A stretch of DNA of 12,448 bases from Mobilitalea sp. Its GTDB lineage: Bacteria > Bacillota_A > Clostridia > Lachnospirales > Lachnospiraceae. The DNA lies in NCBI GenBank assembly GCA_029974875.1, contig JARKQP010000561.1, positions 1-12,448 of the forward strand, written 5' to 3'. The position numbers were made by a program, and so were the translations under genes. The notes under the pieces are model-generated. The model ran no database searches and was not told the origin of the DNA. It saw nothing but the letters and a program-made list of their open reading frames with translations. Every line of letters starts with the position of its first letter. Positions within the stretch are counted from its first letter, which is position 1. Positions 1 through 6,403 of this stretch are shown here, piece after piece.

Positions 1-716
1 ACAATACGCTTTCCTGTATTTTTAGAATCGATAATCTTGTCCGTATATACGGCCGGGATGGTTGATGAATACGGGAGAGTCAGACCAAGGGCCTCGGTGA
101 GAATCTGCATTGTATTAGCAGTTCCCATTGTGGAGCAGGAACCCATGGACGGGCAGGCGCAGGTTTCTGCAAGGGAGATTTCCTCGGCAGAAGCGCAGCC
201 TTTTGATATCTGACCGTAGCTAAATTCAGTAACATCACATTGGAGGAAGGGCTTCCCGTGCATCCTGCCGGCAAGCATCGGGCCTCCGGTCAGGCATATG
301 GCCGGAATATCCAGACGGGCAGCAGCTAGTAAAGTGCCTGGAACAATGTTGTCACAGCTGGAAAGAAGAACCAAGCCGTCAAAATGCTGAATGCTGCTGA
401 CGATCTCAATGCTGCTGGCTACAATGTCACGCATTGCCAGATCATAGCTCATAGTTTCTGTTCCGATGGCTACTTCAGCGCAGGTAGAAGGCACGCCGAA
501 TTCAAAGGGAATACCTCCGGCCTGCCATATACCGGTTTTCACGGCTTCTGCAAGCTGGCGGAGGTGGGCATGTCCTGCTGAACACTCACTAAAGGTATTG
601 GCGATACCGATGTGGGGACGGTTCAGATCCTTGGGGTCATGGCCACATCCCTTATATACAGACCTGGAATGTGCATTTGCATCACCGGTAAAATATTTCT
701 GGTTAAAATCAGTCAT
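1..716 (-). CDS. IlvD/Edd-family dehydratase, N-terminal part (cut by window edge)
   Basis: Seen: 238 codons read leftward from ATG 714-716 to the window edge, with an AAGGAGG ribosome site at 722-728 (plus-strand cctcctt). Family hallmarks are GIANT near residue 37, GHAHL at 48-52, PFEF at 70-73, the Cys-Asp cluster motif SCDNIVPG at 120-127 and CPSMGSCSTMGTANTM at 188-203. Known: this family dehydrates 2,3-dihydroxy acids or sugar acids to 2-keto(-3-deoxy) acids using an Fe-S cluster and Mg2+. Members are usually about 550-600 residues, so less than half is present. Odd: the Lys that normally follows Cys-Asp, a carbamylated Mg2+ ligand in characterised members, is Asn123; the usual Cys-Asp-Gly segment reads T-C-A-E (78-81). 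This suggests a divergent sugar-acid clade rather than biosynthetic IlvD. Inferred role: sugar-acid dehydration feeding the DapA-like lyase encoded at 3425-4318. Family assignment is firm; substrate is unknown. Confidence 0.9.
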   Translation of the reverse strand, partial: MTDFNQKYFTGDANAHSRSVYKGCGHDPKDLNRPHIGIANTFSECSAGHAHLRQLAEAVKTGIWQAGGIPFEFGVPSTCAEVAIGTETMSYDLAMRDIVASSIEIVSSIQHFDGLVLLSSCDNIVPGTLLAAARLDIPAICLTGGPMLAGRMHGKPFLQCDVTEFSYGQISKGCASAEEISLAETCACPSMGSCSTMGTANTMQILTEALGLTLPYSSTIPAVYTDKIIDSKNTGKRI

Positions 717-721
717 AATAA

Positions 722-728
722 ACCTCCT
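722..728 (-). promoter_or_regulatory. Ribosome binding site of the dehydratase gene
   Basis: AAGGAGG on the minus strand, six bases ahead of the ATG at 714-716. It fixes the start, and it lies close behind the strong hairpin at 738-775, so the hairpin could affect ribosome access. Confidence 0.8.
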
Positions 729-735
729 TGATTTA

Positions 736-777
736 TGGGGCGCTCCCAGAAGCTTCTTTGCACCTGGGAGCGCCCTA
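736..777 (-). promoter_or_regulatory. Very strong GC-rich hairpin in the dehydratase mRNA leader
   Basis: A perfect 12-bp inverted repeat pairs GGGCGCTCCCAG (738-749) with CTGGGAGCGCCC (764-775) around a 14-nt loop. It extends by one G-U and one T-A pair at the base. On the minus-strand transcript it lies about nine bases upstream of the ribosome site. No T-run follows on the minus strand, so it does not look like a classic intrinsic terminator for that direction. On the plus strand the following bases (TAAAGAATC) are no better. It may be a translational or stability element, or a protein-binding palindrome. Confidence 0.7.
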
Positions 778-818
778 AAGAATCAAATAAGAAGACACAG
801 CTAATAATTGTTAGATCC

Positions 819-824
819 ATTATA
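819..824 (-). promoter_or_regulatory. Candidate -10 element for the dehydratase gene
   Basis: A perfect TATAAT on the minus strand (plus-strand attata) lies about 100 bases upstream of the dehydratase ATG. The hexamer 17 bases further upstream (TTTCTT) is a poor -35, which would fit an activator-dependent promoter. Transcription from here would include the hairpin at 738-775 in the leader. Inferred from consensus only. Confidence 0.45.
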
Positions 825-864
825 GCATTTTATAGAGAAGAAAGAAATAATATTACAGGCATCA

Positions 865-901
865 AGCAAGTAATGCAATATAAAAAGCAAGATATGTAAT
901 G
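865..901 (+). repeat. Imperfect direct repeat, copy 1
   Basis: This 37-nt segment matches 968-1004 without gaps at about 30 of 37 positions. The shared core runs from GCAATATAAAAAGCAA here to GCAATGTAAAAAGCAA in copy 2. The two copies start 103 bases apart. It ends in one of the ATGTAATG boxes. Possible regulator site; only two copies exist. Confidence 0.6.
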
Positions 902-967
902 CGTTTGGTGCCTTTTGGACAATTTGGGAGGCCATAGTTCCCGATTTTAAGGAAGGGGGCTGTATTT

Positions 968-1004
968 AGCAAGATAAGCAATGTAAAAAGCAATAAATGC
1001 AATG
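968..1004 (+). repeat. Imperfect direct repeat, copy 2
   Basis: Partner of 865-901, with the conserved TAAAAAGCAA core and a trailing TGCAATG where copy 1 has TGTAATG. It lies about 150 bases ahead of the kinase start, a plausible distance for an upstream activator or repressor site. Confidence 0.6.
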
Positions 1005-1068
1005 AAACACTGGATTATAAGGGAGTACAAAAGCGGATGAGTGAAAATGTAATGTATATGACTGTATT

Positions 1069-1082
1069 TGTAATCGACAAAA
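1069..1082 (+). promoter_or_regulatory. Candidate catabolite-response (cre) site
   Basis: TGTAATCGACAAAA fits the Gram-positive cre consensus TGWAANCGNTWNCA at 12 of 14 positions; the T at position 10 and the C at position 13 are missing. It lies about 70 bases upstream of the kinase start, which would suit CcpA repression of a sugar operon. Based on a consensus match alone. Confidence 0.35.
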
Positions 1083-1153
1083 CCCCTGTTATTGAATAAA
1101 CTTGGGACATAAACAAAAGAACAAAAAATGTAATGATGAAGGAGGGATTAAGG

Positions 1154-2674
1154 ATGCAGTTGTTAATGGGATTGGATCTGGGTACGACGGCCCTAAAAGT
1201 TGCATTGTTTGACCAAAAAGGCGAGCTTTTGACTGTTTCCACACAGGAATATAATCTTTTAACTCCAAAGGTAAACTTTGTGGAGGTTGATGTGGAAACC
1301 TATTGGTTAGCTTTTAAGGCCGGGGTAAAGGAATTACTTGCCAGCTATGAGGTTAAAAAAGAAGACAAGATCTCCCTTGCCATATCTGCCCAGGGTGAAA
1401 CACTGATCTGTATTGACCAATATGGAAAAGTGCTGAGAAAAGCCATTGTCTGGATGGATAACCGTGCGGTAGATGAAGCAAAGGCTATGGAGGAGAGGTT
1501 TGGCAATGACACCTGCTATAAGGTTACAGGCCAGGTGAGCTTTGAACCTTGCTGGCCGGCTCCTAAAATACTTTGGATAAAGAATAATGAGCCGGAGATA
1601 TTTGCTGCTACGGATAAGTTCCTGTTAATTGAGGATTACTTCATTTACCGTATGACAACAGAGTTTGTTGCGGAAGGCTCCCTGCTTTGCTCGACAGTGT
1701 ACTGGGATATCATCAATAAATGCTATTGGAAAGAGATGCTGGATTTTATAGGAATGGATGAGGACCGGCTGCCGGCAGTAAGGGAATCGGCAGAAGTTAT
1801 AGGGGCTATGCAGGATAACGTAGCAAAAGAGCTTGGCTTTCCCTGTGAGGTTACTGTGTGTACAGGTGCACTGGATCAGGCAGCGGGAGCAATCGGAGCG
1901 GGAAATATCAAGGAAGGAATGTTTTCTGAAACGATTGGGGCGGCACTTGCCATTTGTGTTCCTGTGTCAAAGCCGGTATTTGATCCCCAGCGCAGGATGC
2001 CCCTCCACTATTTTGCCCTGCCGGATACCTATATGATCCATACCTTTACTACCGGAGGAATGACGCTGAGGTGGTTCCGGGATAAATTCTGTATGGATGA
2101 ACTGGCAGTGGAAGGCCTGGGTGGCGGAGATGCCTATGACATCATCAGCAAGGAAGTGGACCAGGTTCCTCCCGGCTCTGATGGACTTGTGATGCTGCCG
2201 CATTTGTCCGGCTCCCTGGCGCCGGATATCAATGCAAAGGCAAAGGGCGTTTGGTTTGGATTTACCTTGAACCACAAAAAAGCCCATTTTGCAAGGGCGA
2301 TCTATGAAGCGCTGGGTTATATCCTGAGAAGAAACCTGGAAACCCTGAGGGATATGGGGATGGAAGTAAAAGAAGTACGTTCCCTGGGCGGAGGCTCCAA
2401 GAGTAAAGTATGGAACCAGATTAAGGCGGATATCAATGATGTAACCCTGGTTACGGTAAAGTCTAAGGAAGCGGCATGCCTTGGGGCGGCAATATTGGCC
2501 GGTACGGCAACTGGCGTTTTCTCAGGGATCGAAGAAGCGGTGTCCTCCATGATACAGGAAAAAGACCGTTTTGATGCAAATCCTGCTGATAAAGAGGTTT
2601 ATGACAGGGGATACCAGCTATATTGCAAGCTGTTTAAGGATGTGAACGGCTGTTTCGAGGAGTGTTATAAGTAA
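1154..2674 (+). CDS. FGGY-family carbohydrate kinase (xylulokinase-like)
   Basis: Encodes 506 residues, a normal FGGY length. Family knowledge: these cytoplasmic enzymes transfer phosphate from ATP to a sugar, ketose or polyol. Seen: the N-terminal phosphate loop GLDLGTT (6-12), the WMDNRA segment (100-105) typical of xylulokinase/gluconokinase types, GALDQAAGAIGAG (238-250) with predicted catalytic base Asp241, and the C-terminal signature SLGGGSKSKVWNQI (410-423) followed by EAACLGAAILAG (439-450). An in-frame ATG at 1133 exists, but AAGGAGGG at 1139-1146 sits seven bases before ATG 1154, so 1154 is preferred; the earlier ATG would contain the ribosome site. It is the first gene of the operon and probably phosphorylates the ketose made by the isomerase at 4869-6206. 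Exact sugar cannot be told. Confidence 0.93.
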   Translation: MQLLMGLDLGTTALKVALFDQKGELLTVSTQEYNLLTPKVNFVEVDVETYWLAFKAGVKELLASYEVKKEDKISLAISAQGETLICIDQYGKVLRKAIVWMDNRAVDEAKAMEERFGNDTCYKVTGQVSFEPCWPAPKILWIKNNEPEIFAATDKFLLIEDYFIYRMTTEFVAEGSLLCSTVYWDIINKCYWKEMLDFIGMDEDRLPAVRESAEVIGAMQDNVAKELGFPCEVTVCTGALDQAAGAIGAGNIKEGMFSETIGAALAICVPVSKPVFDPQRRMPLHYFALPDTYMIHTFTTGGMTLRWFRDKFCMDELAVEGLGGGDAYDIISKEVDQVPPGSDGLVMLPHLSGSLAPDINAKAKGVWFGFTLNHKKAHFARAIYEALGYILRRNLETLRDMGMEVKEVRSLGGGSKSKVWNQIKADINDVTLVTVKSKEAACLGAAILAGTATGVFSGIEEAVSSMIQEKDRFDANPADKEVYDRGYQLYCKLFKDVNGCFEECYK

Positions 2675-2707
2675 AAACCATAAATATAAAATTAAAGGAG
2701 AAGAGAG

Positions 2708-3373
2708 ATGTCAGAATTAATTGTAATGTTAACAAACAACGATGTAACGGTAAAGGATGCAATGGACGTATTTAAATCCTGCGAAGATTTGCCGGTGGAG
2801 TTTTGGGGCTTTAAAGACCATGGTCTGGAGCCTGCTAAGATGAAGGAGCTGTGCCAGTACATGAAGTCTCAGGGAAAGACCACATTTCTTGAGATTGTAA
2901 GCTATACAGAAGAAGAATGCATGAGTGGCGCGAAGCTTGCAGTTGAATGTGGCTTTGATTACTTGATTGGATCTATCTTCTATGACAATGTTTACGAGTA
3001 CATAAAGACTACAAGCATGAAATATTGTCCTTTTGCAGGCAAGGTATCAAAGAGCCCCAGCATTTTGCAGGGTACCGTAGAAGAGATGTTAGCCCAGGAA
3101 GCAGAATTTGCAAGCAAGGGCGTTTATGGTACAGACCTTCTTGGATACCGTTATGTGGATGGGGATCCGACTAAATTATCTGCAGAATATATCGCTAAAA
3201 CGGTTAAGCCGGTAATCCTTGCAGGCAGCATTGCAAGTGACGAGCGGGTTAAGGTGGTGCTGGAGATGAATCCCTGGACCTTTACTATGGGAAGTGCATT
3301 ATTTGAGAAGAAGTTTGTGAAGGACGGTACCTTCCGTGAGAATCTTGAATATGTAATAGGTCTTTTGAAGTAA
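2708..3373 (+). CDS. TIM-barrel protein of unknown function (phosphate-binding barrel type)
   Basis: Encodes 221 residues, starting seven bases after AAAGGAG at 2694-2700 and 33 bases behind the kinase. I do not recognise a named family. Strand-like segments recur at the spacing of a (beta/alpha)8 barrel: LIVMLTNND (4-12), VEFWGFKD (30-37), TTFLEIVS (58-65), YLIGSIFYD (85-93), GVYGTDLLGYRY (138-149), VKPVILAGSI (166-175) and TFTMGSALF (191-199). The last two resemble the Gly-Ser phosphate-gripping loops of ribulose-phosphate-binding barrels such as NanE, HisA/F or ribulose-phosphate epimerase. Candidate acid/base residues are Lys36, Asp37, Glu62 and Asp143. Inference: a cytoplasmic epimerase, isomerase or aldolase acting on the phosphorylated sugar made by the kinase. 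No signal peptide or membrane segment is seen. Confidence 0.8.
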   Translation: MSELIVMLTNNDVTVKDAMDVFKSCEDLPVEFWGFKDHGLEPAKMKELCQYMKSQGKTTFLEIVSYTEEECMSGAKLAVECGFDYLIGSIFYDNVYEYIKTTSMKYCPFAGKVSKSPSILQGTVEEMLAQEAEFASKGVYGTDLLGYRYVDGDPTKLSAEYIAKTVKPVILAGSIASDERVKVVLEMNPWTFTMGSALFEKKFVKDGTFRENLEYVIGLLK

Positions 3374-3424
3374 TGAATATGTGCCATGGGGCTCATAGAT
3401 AAAAAATTAAATGGAGGTAATGAA

Positions 3425-4318
3425 ATGTTAAAGAAATCAATTGAATTTACAGGCGTATATCCCGCATTAATGGTAGGTTTTAAAAAGGACGGAACTTTAG
3501 ATCTGGAAGGAATCAAATCAAACGTAAAATATTTAATGGGCCAGGGCTGTGCAGGTATGGTTGTAAACGGTTCTACAGGTGAAGCTGCCGCTCTTACAAG
3601 GGAAGAAAGAGTTCAGGTTATTAAGGCTACGAGAGAAGCATTAGGCGCAGACGGAATCATTATTTCAGGCGCAGGTGCACCTATGACAGATGCTACAGTG
3701 GAATTGGTCAAGGATGCAAAAGCTGCCGGTGCTGATGCTGCATTACTTCTTTCACCAATTGGCAATACAACAGATGAAGGTATCGTAAAGCATTATGAAA
3801 TTGCCGCAGGCGTTGGGCTTCCTATTATCCTTTACAATCATCCTGCTGCAACAGGTATCAATATCACCCTTGAGTTATTCGACCGTTTAATCCAGATTCC
3901 TAATATAGTCGGAATGAAAGAGACCAGCGGAAGCCTTCCGTTCTTAGCAGGTATTTTAAGAAAATACGCTGACACCAATGTTTCAATATTCTGTGGCTGC
4001 GACGATTTGATCCTTCCTTCCTTTGCTGTAGGTTTAAAATCAGTTATTCTTGCTACTGCTAATATTGCTCCAAAGCAGACAATTGAGATTATGAATCTGG
4101 TCCAGGCAGGAAAGATGGCTGAGGCTCAGAGACTCTATTGGAATATGGCTCCACTTACTGAGATTCTTGGTAATGAGACAAACTTCCCTGCAGCAATTAA
4201 GAAGGCTATGGAGCTGCTGGGACATCCAAGCTCAGATCCCAGACTTCCGATTCTTCCATATGCAGAGGAAGATGTACCGGCTCTGGAAGAAGCGCTTAAG
4301 ATGGCAGGAGTAAAATAA
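3425..4318 (+). CDS. DapA/NanA-family Schiff-base aldolase (lyase)
   Basis: Encodes 297 residues, the usual length of the family. Known: members form a Schiff base between a barrel lysine and pyruvate, and make or cleave 2-keto(-3-deoxy) acids (dihydrodipicolinate synthase, N-acetylneuraminate lyase, 2-keto-3-deoxy-sugar-acid aldolases). Seen: GSTGE at 49-53 binding the carboxylate, catalytic Tyr137 in LYNHPAATG (136-144), and Schiff-base Lys165 in GMKETSGS (163-170). Start chosen at 3425 because GGAGG at 3413-3417 sits seven bases upstream; the earlier ATG at 3386 has no such site. Context: a catabolic sugar operon beside an IlvD/Edd dehydratase argues for a 2-keto-3-deoxy-sugar-acid aldolase yielding pyruvate plus an aldehyde, rather than lysine biosynthesis. 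Substrate is inferred. Confidence 0.9.
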   Translation: MLKKSIEFTGVYPALMVGFKKDGTLDLEGIKSNVKYLMGQGCAGMVVNGSTGEAAALTREERVQVIKATREALGADGIIISGAGAPMTDATVELVKDAKAAGADAALLLSPIGNTTDEGIVKHYEIAAGVGLPIILYNHPAATGINITLELFDRLIQIPNIVGMKETSGSLPFLAGILRKYADTNVSIFCGCDDLILPSFAVGLKSVILATANIAPKQTIEIMNLVQAGKMAEAQRLYWNMAPLTEILGNETNFPAAIKKAMELLGHPSSDPRLPILPYAEEDVPALEEALKMAGVK

Positions 4319-4351
4319 TAGGCGGGGCTTTTTAAAAGAATGGAGGAGCTT

Positions 4352-4807
4352 ATGGCTAAAGCAGAATATATGAAGGCTATTACCCAAGGGGTATATGTGA
4401 TAGGCGTGAAAACCAAGGAGGTCAAGAATTTTATGACCGCTGCCTGGTTAACGCAGATATCTTCCCTGCCAAATACAATTCTGGTGGCGGTTGCAAGCTT
4501 TCATTACACGACAGAATTAATGAAAAATTCCAAAGCCTGTGTAATCAGCATTCTGGCTGAAGGTCAGGAGGACATTGCGAAGGACTGCGGATTTGTTTCG
4601 GGACGGAGAAAAAATAAAACGGATTGCGACTATTATATGGAATACGGGCAGCTGCCGGCTGTTAAAGATGCGGCTGCCCACCTCCTCTGCAATGTTGTGC
4701 AGGTAATTGACAATAAGGATCACCAATTATTTGTTTGTGAAGTAACCGACGGCACCTTAACGGAGCAGAAGCCCTTGGTATATGATTCCGAAAAATATTT
4801 TGGCTAA
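4352..4807 (+). CDS. Flavin-reductase-like FMN-binding protein
   Basis: Encodes 151 residues; starts at ATG 4352, five bases after GGAGG at 4342-4346 (an upstream in-frame ATG at 4340 overlaps that site). The pattern NFMTAAWLTQIS (26-37), then a hydrophobic strand LVAVASFHYT (44-53) and SKACVISIL (60-68), is that of the flavin reductase-like split-barrel domain that binds FMN. Known: members reduce flavin with NAD(P)H, often for a partner monooxygenase, or act as small flavoproteins of unclear role. No monooxygenase is encoded nearby. It sits between the aldolase and isomerase genes in the same direction, so it is probably co-transcribed, but its step is unknown. Possibilities are redox tuning or reduction of an aldehyde or keto intermediate; neither is shown. 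Confidence 0.8.
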   Translation: MAKAEYMKAITQGVYVIGVKTKEVKNFMTAAWLTQISSLPNTILVAVASFHYTTELMKNSKACVISILAEGQEDIAKDCGFVSGRRKNKTDCDYYMEYGQLPAVKDAAAHLLCNVVQVIDNKDHQLFVCEVTDGTLTEQKPLVYDSEKYFG

Positions 4808-4868
4808 TCCCCGGGAAATTAAAAAGCAACCTTCACACGTATATTTATGAAAGGAAAGGACAATTGGC

Positions 4869-6206
4869 ATGAAAAAAGAAATCGTTGGTCTTGTGGCTGT
4901 AGCCAGCCCTGTGGAATCAGGCGGACAAAGAGGGGAAAGTCTCCTTCTCGGCGCCGAAAAAGCGATCCAAAAGACGGGCTTAACCGTTGTAACCTACCCG
5001 GAGCTGATCTGGGATGCGGCCGCAGCATTGGATGCATGTGATAAATTAAAAAAAGCAGGTATTAATTCACTGGTAATCATTGATGTTACCTGGGTTATTG
5101 ATTCCATGAAATATATTTTCACAACCCAGCTCCCGGTACCCACTGTATATTGGGCAGTTCCGTATACAGAAACCTTTTCCATCGGCTGTATCCAGCACTA
5201 TGGCTCCATATTAAAGGCGATGGGATTCACCTATGAGTATGTTTACGGTCTTCCGGAGGACATCGAGGTTATTGACGGAATCAAGAAGAATGCATTAGTA
5301 GGTGCAGCAGTTGCAGCAGCAAAGGAAATGAAAATAGCTCTTATGGGACCCCGCCAGACCTGGAGGGTAGCAGGCCCCCAGGACATGAGCAAGGAAGAAT
5401 GGGATTTCACGTTGAAAACAGGCGTAACCTTTATCCATATTGAAATGGAAGAGGTAACAAACCGGGCTGCTGAAATTTCTGATGAGACTGCAAAGGAAGT
5501 GCTTGCTGCCTTAAAGGCGCGCAGCGGAAAATCAGTTGCTGATGAAAAGGCGCTGGTTTACATGGCGAAGGTATATATAGCCTTGAAGGAAGTAATGGCC
5601 AGATATAACCTGACCTCTGTGGCAGCTGAATGCTACCCGAATTACGGCGGACTTATGAACCTTGTTTCCTCCTGGATGGCTGATGAGGGAATCGTAATTG
5701 ATACAGAGGGTGATTTGTCCCATACATTTATCATTAACACCTTAAACCAGCTGGCCCAGGGCGGTGCTGTTGCCTTAGGCGAAGCTGGAAGCATAGATAA
5801 GGTAAGGAATATCCTTCCGATTGCACATGAAGGAAGCACGGCTATGTCCCTTGCGGATAGTCTTGATAATGCACAGATTAATCCAAGCGGTGAGCAGGGC
5901 ACCTTCGTTGGTGTTCCCCACAAGGCTATGGATACGGTAACTGTTACTACCATGGTCGGTAACGGCGGCAGCTATAAGGTATTGGTTGCTAAGGGCAGAA
6001 CCTTACCGGTAACCCATGAGGAATGGGTAGAAGGCGGATCAAAGCTTTTGGCTAATCTTCAGTTTGATATCCCTGCACAGGATGTCGTTGACCAGCTGAT
6101 GGCTGCTGGAATGGATCACCACTTCATTATCAAAGAAGGCGACTATACGAAGGAACTCAGTTCTTTCTGCGACTTCATGGGATTTGAAAAAGTCTTTCTC
6201 AAATAA
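4869..6206 (+). CDS. L-fucose/L-arabinose-isomerase-like protein
   Basis: Encodes 445 residues. Start ATG 4869 follows AAAGGA at 4855-4860. The protein has the two-part layout of FucI/AraA-like isomerases: an N-terminal Rossmann-like half (VGLVAVASP at 6-14, LVIIDVTWVID at 68-78) and a C-terminal half with AAECYPNYGGLMN (252-264), DTEGDLSHTF (278-287) and DHHFI (416-420). Known: this superfamily interconverts aldoses and ketoses with a divalent metal held by Glu, Asp/Glu and His. Likely ligands are Glu254, one of Asp278/Glu280/Asp282, and His417 or His418. It is much shorter than classical L-fucose isomerase (about 590 residues), so it belongs to the shorter, poorly characterised branch, which also includes isomerases for unusual sugars. 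Inferred role: ring-opening isomerisation of the imported sugar before the kinase. Substrate cannot be read from sequence. Confidence 0.82.
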   Translation: MKKEIVGLVAVASPVESGGQRGESLLLGAEKAIQKTGLTVVTYPELIWDAAAALDACDKLKKAGINSLVIIDVTWVIDSMKYIFTTQLPVPTVYWAVPYTETFSIGCIQHYGSILKAMGFTYEYVYGLPEDIEVIDGIKKNALVGAAVAAAKEMKIALMGPRQTWRVAGPQDMSKEEWDFTLKTGVTFIHIEMEEVTNRAAEISDETAKEVLAALKARSGKSVADEKALVYMAKVYIALKEVMARYNLTSVAAECYPNYGGLMNLVSSWMADEGIVIDTEGDLSHTFIINTLNQLAQGGAVALGEAGSIDKVRNILPIAHEGSTAMSLADSLDNAQINPSGEQGTFVGVPHKAMDTVTVTTMVGNGGSYKVLVAKGRTLPVTHEEWVEGGSKLLANLQFDIPAQDVVDQLMAAGMDHHFIIKEGDYTKELSSFCDFMGFEKVFLK

Positions 6207-6403
6207 TTTGACATAATACCTTCCTGGTGTGCCAACCCCTGGTGCACCCGATCCGGAGCCGGCCTGGAAAATATCTTTCAGGCCGGGAGCTGGACGAAGC
6301 CTTCCCATCCGGACGGATAAAGTCAGACTTGCGGTTGAATAAAGTTCAACCAAAATGCTTGGGCATGGGAAAGAAATTTAGTGGACATTAGAAAGGAGAA
6401 ACT
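6207..6403 (+). other. Structured intergenic region with three hairpins
   Basis: 197 bases between the isomerase and cupin genes, the longest gap in the operon, and more GC-rich than the other gaps. It holds three predicted RNA stems: GGTGTGCCA/TGGTGCACC (6226-6234 with 6240-6248, two G-U pairs), CCGGCCTG/CAGGCCGG (6259-6266 with 6279-6286, flanking AAA/TTT can extend it), and GGTTGAA/TTCAACC (6333-6339 with 6345-6351). None is followed by a T-run, so they do not look like terminators. They may be processing or stability elements adjusting cupin expression. No small gene is supported. Confidence 0.6.

Larger units (their letters stand above)
717..1153. other. Divergent intergenic regulatory region
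   Basis: About 437 bases separate the minus-strand dehydratase from the plus-strand kinase. No convincing gene is seen. The region is AT-rich apart from a GC-rich hairpin at 738-775 and a G-rich stretch near 950-959. It holds a candidate minus-strand -10 at 819-824, an imperfect 37-nt direct repeat (865-901 and 968-1004), three exact ATGTAATG boxes (894-901, 1047-1054, 1128-1135) and a cre-like sequence at 1069-1082. No good -35/-10 pair could be assigned for the kinase direction. This is probably where the two divergent catabolic transcripts are jointly controlled. Confidence 0.7.

Noticed and set aside
1..716. Branched-chain amino acid biosynthesis IlvD
   Set aside because: Metal-site residues differ from biosynthetic IlvD and no other ilv or leu genes are nearby.
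865..1004. Possible CRISPR-like repeat pair
   Set aside because: Only two imperfect copies, unequal to any array pattern, with no cas genes; more likely regulatory.
1133..1153. Upstream ATG-ATG start for the kinase
   Set aside because: The best Shine-Dalgarno (1139-1146) lies downstream of it and correctly spaced for ATG 1154.
3425..4318. Lysine-biosynthetic dihydrodipicolinate synthase
   Set aside because: Sequence motifs alone fit, but the gene sits in a sugar catabolic operon beside an IlvD/Edd dehydratase; a catabolic keto-acid lyase is the better reading.
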